Positions 1 through 5,120 of a stretch of 5,120 nucleotides of DNA are shown in pieces; position 1 is the first letter of the stretch, and the number at the start of each line of letters is the position of its first letter. A program made the position numbers and the translations under genes. The stretch spans positions 1 through 5,120 of the forward strand of contig JADGHA010000326.1 of NCBI GenBank assembly GCA_019689695.1. The letters run 5' to 3'. Under the pieces are notes generated by a model. The model was not told where the DNA came from. It saw nothing but the letters and a program-made list of their open reading frames with translations, and made no database searches. This DNA comes from Micromonosporaceae bacterium. Lineage in GTDB: Bacteria > Actinomycetota > Actinomycetes > Mycobacteriales > Micromonosporaceae.

Positions 1-1
1 C

Positions 2-136
2 CCGGGGGGTGGGCCGGCAGGGCTGCAGGGCGGGGACGTATCCGCGTTGCCCGGTGGCCCGGCGGACACCGGGGCGGAAGACGGCTCGCCGGCTACCCAG
101 GCGCGGCAACCGAGGACGGAGGCGTTCGGCACGTGA
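2..136 (+). CDS. C-terminal end of an upstream ORF (partial), possibly the tail of Rex
   Basis: This frame enters from outside the window and stays open for 44 codons to a TGA at 134-136. It has the strongest third-position GC bias of the three forward frames here (about 37 of 44 codons). The peptide is rich in Gly, Ala, Pro, Asp, Glu and Thr and looks like a disordered C-terminal tail. The other two forward frames are also open but give implausible Arg-rich peptides. Its TGA overlaps the hemA GTG (GTGA), the same coupling seen at the next two junctions, which supports a real gene end. In many actinomycetes the gene directly before hemA is rex, the NADH/NAD+-sensing repressor. That identity rests on synteny only: the Rossmann and winged-helix parts would lie upstream and nothing visible is diagnostic. 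Confidence 0.45.
   Translation, partial: PGGGPAGLQGGDVSALPGGPADTGAEDGSPATQARQPRTEAFGT
118..122 (+). promoter_or_regulatory. Shine-Dalgarno of hemA
   Basis: GGAGG lies 10 bases before the GTG at 133 and supports that start over other in-frame codons. It sits inside the end of the upstream reading frame. I see no convincing promoter between the two genes, so hemA is probably transcribed from further upstream. Confidence 0.6.
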
Positions 137-1548
137 ACCTGCTCGTCGTCGGCGCATCGCACCGTACCGCACCGGTCGGGGTGCTGGAGCGGCTGGCGGT
201 GGCTGCGGACCAGGCTCCCAGGATCCTCGGTGAGCTGCTCGCCCAGCCGCACGTTGGTGAGGCCGTGGTGCTGTCGACGTGCAACCGGGTGGAGGTGTAC
301 GCGGCGGTCACCGCGTTCCACGGCGGCCTCGCCGACGTGTGCCGCACCCTGGCCACGCACGCCGGCTGCGCCCAGCCCGCCCTTGCCGAGCACCTGTACG
401 TCTACTACGACGGCGCCGCCGTCGACCACGCCTACCGGGTCGCGGCCGGGCTGGACTCCATGGTGGTCGGCGAGGGGCAGATCCTGGGCCAGCTGCGCGA
501 GGCGTACCACACGGCGACCGAGGCCGACAGCGTCGGCCGGCTGCTGCACGAGCTGATGCAGCAGGCACTGCGGGTGGGCAAGCGGGCGCGCGCCGAGACC
601 GACCTCGACCGGGCCGGTCAGAGCGTGGTGACCGCCGCCCTCGACGTCGCCGCCCGCACCCTCCGTACTGGCCCGGATGCGGGCGCGGGAGATTGGGACA
701 CCGGCACTTTCCCGGAGTATGCGCAGGTGCTGGCCGGGCGCCCGGCGCTGGTGGTCGGGGCCGGGTCGATGGGCGCGCTCGCCGTGGCCACCCTCGCCCG
801 GGCCGGGGCGGCCCCGCTGTCGGTGGCCAACCGCGGCGCGGACCGGGCGGCCCGGCTGGCTGGCGCGTACCAGGCGGCACCCGTCCCGTTCGACCAGGTG
901 CCCGCCCTGCTGTCCACTGTAGACATCGTGGTGACCGCCACCGCCTCGCGGGAGCCGGTGCTCACCGCGGCGACCGTCGCCGGCTCGCTGGCCCGCCGCC
1001 GGCCGGACGCCGGCCCGCTGGTCATCCTCGACCTCGCGGTGCCCCGGGACGTGGAGCCGGCCGTGGCCGACCTGCCCGGTGTGCTGCTGGTGGACATCGA
1101 CGGCCTGGCCAGGGCGTTGGACGGCGCACCGCACCTGGCCGCGGTCACCGCCGCCGAGCAGATCGTGGACGCCGAGGTGGAGGCGTTCCTCGGCTGGCTG
1201 CGCGGCACCGAGGTGGCGCCGACCGTCGCCGCGCTGCGCGCGCGGGCCGAGGACGTGGTCACCGCCGAGCTGCGCCGGCTGGCCCAGCGCCGTCCGGACC
1301 TGACCGACGAGCAGCGGGCCGAGGTTGCGCACACCATGCACCGGGTGGTGCAGCGGCTGCTGCACCAGCCGACGGTACGGGTGCGCCAGCTCGCCGCCGA
1401 GCCCGGTGGCGACCAGTACGCGGCCCTGCTGCGCGAGCTGTTCGACCTCGACGTGCCGCAGCCGCAGGCGGCCGACGACGCTCGCCGGGATCGGTCCCGG
1501 CCGGCGTTCTCGGCCGGTGAGGTCACCGACATCGGAGTCGAGGCATGA
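133..1548 (+). CDS. hemA: Glutamyl-tRNA reductase (C5 pathway)
   Basis: HemA is a cytosolic NADPH-dependent enzyme that reduces glutamyl-tRNA(Glu) to glutamate-1-semialdehyde, the committed step of C5 tetrapyrrole synthesis. The product is 471 aa, somewhat longer than the roughly 420 aa typical of the family. The N-terminal catalytic domain opens with VVGASHRTAPV (5-15). The active-site cysteine is C50 in STCNR, followed by the HAYRVAAGLDSMVVGEGQILGQ region (99-120) that contacts the glutamyl substrate. The NADPH-binding domain begins near 201 with LVVGAGSMG (206-214) and contains LDLAVPRDVEP (299-309). The C-terminal helical dimerisation domain covers about 340-440, followed by a polar tail to 471. 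The GTG start matches the family N-terminus, has an SD at 118-122 and overlaps the upstream TGA. The 3' end overlaps hemC by ATGA. The linker at about 178-199 looks longer than usual. In many bacteria HemA level is controlled by heme feedback or proteolysis; nothing here shows which applies. Confidence 0.97.
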   Translation: MNLLVVGASHRTAPVGVLERLAVAADQAPRILGELLAQPHVGEAVVLSTCNRVEVYAAVTAFHGGLADVCRTLATHAGCAQPALAEHLYVYYDGAAVDHAYRVAAGLDSMVVGEGQILGQLREAYHTATEADSVGRLLHELMQQALRVGKRARAETDLDRAGQSVVTAALDVAARTLRTGPDAGAGDWDTGTFPEYAQVLAGRPALVVGAGSMGALAVATLARAGAAPLSVANRGADRAARLAGAYQAAPVPFDQVPALLSTVDIVVTATASREPVLTAATVAGSLARRRPDAGPLVILDLAVPRDVEPAVADLPGVLLVDIDGLARALDGAPHLAAVTAAEQIVDAEVEAFLGWLRGTEVAPTVAALRARAEDVVTAELRRLAQRRPDLTDEQRAEVAHTMHRVVQRLLHQPTVRVRQLAAEPGGDQYAALLRELFDLDVPQPQAADDARRDRSRPAFSAGEVTDIGVEA

Positions 1549-2459
1549 CTCTCCGGTTAGGTACCCGCGGAAGCGCCCTCGCCATTGCCCAGTCGCAGAC
1601 CGTGGCGGACGCGGTGTGCGCGGCCACCGGCCGGGAGGTCGCCCTGGTCGAGATCGTGACCGCGGGCGACCGGTCCAGCGCGCCGGTGCAGCGGCTCGGT
1701 CAGGGCGTCTTCGTCTCCGCGCTGCGTGACGCGCTGCTCGCCAAGGAGATCGACTTCGCCGTCCATTCGTACAAGGACCTGCCCAGCGCGCCCGCCGACG
1801 GCCTGACCGTCGCGGCCGTGCCCGAACGCGCGGACCCGCGCGACGCGCTGGTCGCCCGGGACGGCCGCACCCTGGCCCAGCTGCCGCCCGGGTCCACCGT
1901 GGGCACCGGCGCGGTCCGCCGCATCGCGCAGCTCAACGCGCTCGGCGCGGGGCTGCGGGTGGTGCCGATCCGCGGCAACGTGGACACCCGGCTGCGCAAG
2001 GTGGCCGGGGCCGAGCTGGACGCGGTCGTGCTGGCCAGCGCCGGCCTGGCCCGGCTGGGCCGGCTCGGCGAGGCGAGCGAACTGCTCGATCCGGCGCTGA
2101 TGCTGCCGGCACCGGCGCAGGGTGCGCTGGCCGTGGAGTGCCGGAGCGAGGACGACGAGCTGGTCGGGATCCTCAGCGGGCTCGACCACGCACCGACCCG
2201 CGCCGCGGTCACCGCGGAGCGGGCGCTGCTCGCCGCCCTGGAGGCGGGGTGTAGTGCGCCGGTTGCCGCGCTGGCGGAGCCGGACGCAGCTGGGGAGGAG
2301 CTCTACCTGCGCGGTGCGGTGATCAGCCCGGACGGCCGCCGGGCCATCCGGCTGTCCCGCACCGGAACGCTCGCCGGCGCGTACGAGGTCGGTCAGGCGC
2401 TCGCCGCCGACCTGCTGGCCGCCGGCGCCGACACCGTACTGGGGGACGTACCGAAATGA
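1545..2459 (+). CDS. hemC: Hydroxymethylbilane synthase (porphobilinogen deaminase)
   Basis: HemC is a cytosolic enzyme that joins four porphobilinogen units head to tail into hydroxymethylbilane, using a covalently bound dipyrromethane primer. At 304 aa it has the family's usual length. Visible motifs in order are LGTRGSALAIAQ near the N-terminus (5-16), HSYKDLP (74-80) with catalytic Asp D78, VGTGAVRR (119-126) with the paired arginines that bind substrate carboxylates, RGNVDTRL (143-150), LPAPAQGALAVE (187-198), and LEAGCSAPV (232-240) in which C236 should carry the dipyrromethane cofactor. All key residues are present, so the enzyme should be active. The ATG overlaps the hemA TGA (ATGA) and is preceded by GGAG at 1534-1537, seven bases upstream. 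The 3' end overlaps the next ATG in the same way. Codon 5 is TTA (1557-1559), the only in-frame TTA I find in the four complete genes. In actinomycetes TTA is very rare and depends on the bldA-type leucine tRNA. Confidence 0.98.
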   Translation: MTLRLGTRGSALAIAQSQTVADAVCAATGREVALVEIVTAGDRSSAPVQRLGQGVFVSALRDALLAKEIDFAVHSYKDLPSAPADGLTVAAVPERADPRDALVARDGRTLAQLPPGSTVGTGAVRRIAQLNALGAGLRVVPIRGNVDTRLRKVAGAELDAVVLASAGLARLGRLGEASELLDPALMLPAPAQGALAVECRSEDDELVGILSGLDHAPTRAAVTAERALLAALEAGCSAPVAALAEPDAAGEELYLRGAVISPDGRRAIRLSRTGTLAGAYEVGQALAADLLAAGADTVLGDVPK

Positions 2460-4048
2460 CCCGCACCCGTAAGCCAGCCGGGCGCATCGCCTTTGTGGGG
2501 GCGGGGCCCGGCGACCCGGACCTGCTCACCCGCCGCGCGCACGACGCGCTCACCGACGCCGACCACGTCATCTTCGACCGTGGCGTACCCGACTCGCTGC
2601 TCGCCGCGATCAAGAGCGAGGCCCGTTCCGAGACCGAGTTCAGCCCGGCCGAGGGGGCGCCCGGCGACGTGGCCAAGGTGCTGCTCTCCGCCGCGCGCTC
2701 CGGGCTCAACGCGGTTCACCTGGTCGCTGGCGACCCGTTCGCCCACGAGCCGGTGGTCAAGGAGGTGCAGGCGGTGGCGCGCACCGCGGTGCACTTCGAG
2801 GTCGTGCCGGGCATCGACCACGCGGGCGGGGTGGCCACCTATGCCGGGGTGCCGATGCCCGGCGTGCGGACCACCGCGGACGTGGACGATGTCGGCGCGC
2901 TGGACTTCGAGGCGGTCGCCCAGGCGGTCAACGCGCCGGGCGGCCCGCGCTCGGTGGCGCTGGCGGTGGACGCCGGCGACCTGGCCGCGGTCCGCGACGG
3001 GCTGCTCGCGGCCGGGGTGGACGGCCAGACCGCCATCGCGGTCACCGGCGACGGCACCGGCGAGACGCAGTACACCACCACCTCTACTGTGGACAGCTTC
3101 CTCACCGCGGCGCTCGGCTTCACCGGGCGCGTGGTGCTCACCCTCGGTCCGGGCGTCAGCGAGCGCGAGAAGCTGGGCTGGTGGGAGAACCGCCCGCTGT
3201 ACGGGTGGAAGGTGCTGGTGCCGCGGACCAAGGAGCAGGCCGGGGCGATGAGCGCGCGGCTGCGCGGGTACGGCGCGATGCCCTGTGAGGTGCCGACCAT
3301 CGCGGTGGAGCCGCCGCGCACCCCGGCCCAGATGGAGCGTGCGGTCAAGGGCCTGGTGGACGGCAGGTACGCCTGGGTTATATTCACCAGCGTGAACGCC
3401 GTGAAGGCGGTCTGGGAGAAGTTCGCCGAGCACGGCCTGGACGCGCGGCACTTCGGCGGCGTCAAGATCGCCTGTGTCGGCGAGGCGACCGCGAACGCGG
3501 TGCGCGCGTTCGGCATCCAGCCCGAGCTGGTCCCGTCCGGCGAGCAGTCCAGCGAGGGCCTGCTCGCCGAGTTCCCGCCGCACGACGAGCTGCTCGACCT
3601 GGTGGGGCGGGTCCTGCTGCCGCGCGCGGACATCGCCACCGAGACGCTCGCCGCCGGGCTCGTCGAGCGCGGCTGGGAGGTCGACGACGTGACCGCGTAC
3701 CGGACCGTCCGCGCGGCGCCGCCGCCGGCCGAGATCCGCGACGCGATCAAGTCGGGCGGGTTCGACGCGGTGCTGTTCACCTCGTCCTCGACCGTGCGCA
3801 ACCTGGTCGGCATCGCCGGCAAGCCGCACACCCGGACGGTGGTCGCGGTGATCGGCCCGAAGACCGCGGAGACGGCTGCCGAGTTCGGCCTGCGGGTCGA
3901 CGTGCAGCCGGCGCACGCTTCCGTACCGGATCTGGTGGAGGCGCTGGCGGAGTACGCGGTCGAGCTGCGCGAGAAGCTCGCCGCCATGCCGCCCAAGCAG
4001 CGCCGCGGCTCCAAGGTGCAGGGCCCGACCGCCCTGCGGTTCCGTTGA
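2456..4048 (+). CDS. hemD: Fused SUMT-like domain plus uroporphyrinogen-III synthase
   Basis: This 530-aa protein joins two domains. Residues about 9-245 resemble uroporphyrinogen-III C-methyltransferase (SUMT/CobA, SAM-dependent), with a good VGAGPGDPDLLT (14-25) and EVVPGI (115-120) plus TYAGVPM (128-134). The family RLKGGDPFVFGRGGEE stretch is reduced to HLVAGDPFAHEP (88-99), and I cannot find the downstream TGH motif, so methyltransferase activity is doubtful. Residues about 250-505 are uroporphyrinogen-III synthase, which cyclises hydroxymethylbilane with D-ring inversion. Its landmarks are GWKVLVPRTKEQA (250-262), FTSVNAV (310-316), VGEATA (341-346), LLPRADIATETL (387-398), the conserved tyrosine Y415 in TAYRTV, FTSSSTVRNL (441-450) and VIGPKTA (465-471). 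A basic tail ends the protein (about 506-530). The start overlaps the hemC stop (ATGA) and has GGGGGA at 2441-2446. HemD activity is near certain. Bifunctional siroheme-branch methylation is possible but unproven; such fusions are common in actinobacteria and are often annotated cysG/hemD. Confidence 0.95.
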   Translation: MTRTRKPAGRIAFVGAGPGDPDLLTRRAHDALTDADHVIFDRGVPDSLLAAIKSEARSETEFSPAEGAPGDVAKVLLSAARSGLNAVHLVAGDPFAHEPVVKEVQAVARTAVHFEVVPGIDHAGGVATYAGVPMPGVRTTADVDDVGALDFEAVAQAVNAPGGPRSVALAVDAGDLAAVRDGLLAAGVDGQTAIAVTGDGTGETQYTTTSTVDSFLTAALGFTGRVVLTLGPGVSEREKLGWWENRPLYGWKVLVPRTKEQAGAMSARLRGYGAMPCEVPTIAVEPPRTPAQMERAVKGLVDGRYAWVIFTSVNAVKAVWEKFAEHGLDARHFGGVKIACVGEATANAVRAFGIQPELVPSGEQSSEGLLAEFPPHDELLDLVGRVLLPRADIATETLAAGLVERGWEVDDVTAYRTVRAAPPPAEIRDAIKSGGFDAVLFTSSSTVRNLVGIAGKPHTRTVVAVIGPKTAETAAEFGLRVDVQPAHASVPDLVEALAEYAVELREKLAAMPPKQRRGSKVQGPTALRFR

Positions 4049-4101
4049 TCATGGGAAGGGCGGCGCGGGATGTCGCCGTCGTCGCTCCTTCCCTCATGAT
4101 C
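4047..4101 (+). terminator. Long imperfect hairpin in the hemD-hemB gap (candidate attenuator, weak terminator or processing site)
   Basis: GATCATG (4047-4053) pairs with CATGATC (4095-4101). After a two-base bulge (4093-4094) GGAAGG (4054-4059) pairs with CCTTCC (4087-4092). After a further bulge (T4086) GCGGCG (4060-4065) pairs with CGTCGC (4080-4085) with one G-U. A few more inner pairs are possible (CGG 4066-4068 with CCG 4076-4078). The stem begins inside the hemD stop codon and ends four bases before the hemB ribosome-binding region. No T-run follows, so it is not a textbook intrinsic terminator. In GC-rich actinomycetes U-less hairpins can still reduce read-through, or act as RNase or stability elements. 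The structure is seen directly; the role is inferred. Confidence 0.5.
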
Positions 4102-4105
4102 GACT

Positions 4106-4123
4106 AGGAGGAGAGGGAGAGGA
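4106..4123 (+). promoter_or_regulatory. Purine-rich ribosome-binding region of hemB
   Basis: An unbroken purine tract precedes the hemB ATG at 4126. It contains a perfect AGGAGG at 4106-4111, which is 14 bases from the ATG and further than ideal, and a nearer AGGGAG at 4114-4119 at the normal six-base distance. Either could pair with 16S rRNA. Unlike the other three genes, hemB therefore has its own strong site and is not start/stop coupled. Confidence 0.7.
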
Positions 4124-4125
4124 CC

Positions 4126-5109
4126 ATGTCGTACCCGGATGTGCGGCCGCGTCGGCTGCGCCGTACGGCCGCACTGCGCCAGCTGGTCGCCGAGACCCGG
4201 GTCGCCCCCGCCGAGCTGGTGCTGCCGATGTTCGTCCGCGAAGGGCTGACCGAGCCGCGCCCGATCGCCTCCATGCCCGGCGTGGTGCAGCACTCCCGCG
4301 ACTCGCTGCGCAAGGCGGTTGCCGAGGCGGCCGCCGCGGGCATCGGCGGGGTCATGCTGTTCGGCGTGCCGCAGCAGCGCGACGAGATCGGCTCGGGCGG
4401 CACCGACCCGAACGGCATCCTCAACGTGGCCATCCGGGACGTGGTGTCCGAGGTGGGCGACTCCATCGTGGTCATGAGCGACCTGTGCCTGGACGAGTTC
4501 ACCTCGCACGGGCACTGCGGAGTCCTCGCCGCGGACGGCACGGTGGACAATGACGCCACCCTGGACAGGTACGCCGAGATGGCGGTCGCCCAGGCCGCCG
4601 CCGGGACCGGCGTGGTCGGCCCGTCCGGCATGATGGACGGCCAGGTCGGCGTCATACGCCGGGCGCTGGACGCCGCCGGGTACGCCGACGTGTCGATCCT
4701 GGCCTACTCGGCGAAGTACGCGTCCGCTCTGTACGGTCCGTTCCGCGACGCGGTCGAGTCCGCGCTGCAGGGCGACCGGCGCACCTACCAGCAGGATCCG
4801 CCGAACCTGCAGGAGGCGCTGCGCGAGGTCGAGCTGGACGTGGCCGAGGGTGCGGACATCGTGATGGTCAAGCCGGCCCTGCCGTACCTGGACGTGCTGG
4901 CCGCGGTGCGCGCCGCGGTGCACGTGCCGGTCGCCGCGTACCAGATCTCCGGCGAGTACGCGATGGTGGAGGCGGCCGCGGCGAACGGGTGGCTGGACCG
5001 GGAGCGGGTGATCCTGGAGACGCTCACCTCGATCCGGCGCGCCGGTGCCCAGATCATCCTCACCTATTGGGCGATCGAGGCCGCGGGTCTGCTTCGGCGG
5101 CAGTACTGA
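4126..5109 (+). CDS. hemB: Delta-aminolevulinic acid dehydratase (porphobilinogen synthase)
   Basis: HemB is a cytosolic, normally octameric enzyme that condenses two 5-aminolevulinate molecules into porphobilinogen, the substrate of HemC. At 327 aa it has the family's usual length. It opens with RPRRLRRTAALR (7-18), the N-terminal arm used in oligomerisation, and LVLPMFVREG (31-40). The two Schiff-base lysines are present: K197 in SAKYAS and K249 in MVKPALPYLD. The active-site lid motif is GPFRDA (204-209), and RRTYQQDPPN (218-227) follows. The metal loop reads SDLCLDEFTSHGHCG (118-132), giving C121, D123 and C131. This lies between the three-cysteine zinc type and the all-Asp magnesium type, as I recall from other actinobacterial HemB proteins. 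The start has the strong upstream purine tract and matches the family N-terminus. It lies 77 bases after hemD, beyond a hairpin, so it is probably co-transcribed but separately tuned. The final 11 bases of the window hold nothing recognisable. Confidence 0.98.
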   Translation: MSYPDVRPRRLRRTAALRQLVAETRVAPAELVLPMFVREGLTEPRPIASMPGVVQHSRDSLRKAVAEAAAAGIGGVMLFGVPQQRDEIGSGGTDPNGILNVAIRDVVSEVGDSIVVMSDLCLDEFTSHGHCGVLAADGTVDNDATLDRYAEMAVAQAAAGTGVVGPSGMMDGQVGVIRRALDAAGYADVSILAYSAKYASALYGPFRDAVESALQGDRRTYQQDPPNLQEALREVELDVAEGADIVMVKPALPYLDVLAAVRAAVHVPVAAYQISGEYAMVEAAAANGWLDRERVILETLTSIRRAGAQIILTYWAIEAAGLLRRQY

Positions 5110-5120
5110 GCGCGGCCGGC

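Noticed and set aside
124..138. GTTC...GAAC inverted repeat with CACGTG across the hemA start
   Set aside because: Only four-base arms with a seven-base spacer; too weak to call an operator or hairpin.
279..1532. Long alternative frames inside hemA on both strands
   Set aside because: Arg/Gly/Pro-rich or Ser/Arg-rich shadow translations caused by GC bias; the hemA frame has clear motifs along its whole length.
3378..3383. TTATAT in hemD resembling a promoter -10 box
   Set aside because: It comes from two unusual codons (GTT ATA) in the conserved VIFTS motif, with no convincing -35 element and no gene start nearby.
3383..3396. TTCAC-N4-GTGAA palindrome, reminiscent of Rex half-sites
   Set aside because: The half-sites face the wrong way for the Rex operator, and the bases encode the conserved FTSVNA motif of HemD deep inside a gene.
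2393..4923. Long open frames on the minus strand (up to 694 codons) opposite hemD and hemB
   Set aside because: They lie antisense to four well-recognised genes, are rich in Arg, His, Ser and Pro, and match no family I know. Long antisense frames are expected at this GC content.

Overview
This window is very GC-rich (by eye well above 70%, with G or C at most third codon positions). It carries the early tetrapyrrole (heme) biosynthesis operon of a high-GC actinomycete, all on the + strand. The gene order hemA-hemC-hemD-hemB, with HemD fused behind a degenerate SUMT (uroporphyrinogen methyltransferase-like) domain, is the usual actinobacterial arrangement. The protein sequences look like Micromonosporaceae or a near relative; that family placement is an impression, not a demonstrated fact.

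Layout. Positions 2-136 hold the end of an upstream reading frame, probably a low-complexity C-terminal tail; in related genomes the gene here is often rex, but no diagnostic part of it is visible. hemA (glutamyl-tRNA reductase, 133-1548), hemC (hydroxymethylbilane synthase, 1545-2459) and the fused SUMT-like/HemD protein (2456-4048) follow as a chain in which each start codon overlaps the previous stop (GTGA, ATGA, ATGA). A 77-base gap, the only one in the cluster, holds a long imperfect hairpin and then a purine-rich ribosome-binding region. hemB (5-aminolevulinate dehydratase, 4126-5109) ends 11 bases before the window does. No stretch over 300 bases lacks a gene. I see no RNA gene, mobile element or CRISPR array.

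How the genes work together. HemA reduces glutamyl-tRNA to glutamate-1-semialdehyde, the first step of the C5 route. After the aminotransferase HemL (not in this window) makes 5-aminolevulinate (ALA), HemB condenses two ALA to porphobilinogen. HemC polymerises four porphobilinogen to hydroxymethylbilane, and HemD closes the ring to uroporphyrinogen III, the branch point to heme, siroheme and cobalamin. The overlaps suggest translational coupling of the first three genes. hemB may be adjusted separately through the hairpin.

This is a conserved housekeeping operon and I found no novel system. The points most worth a second look are a single TTA leucine codon at position 5 of hemC, the degenerate SUMT half of HemD, the hemD-hemB hairpin with an 18-codon frame running through it, and a hybrid Cys/Asp/Cys metal site in HemB.
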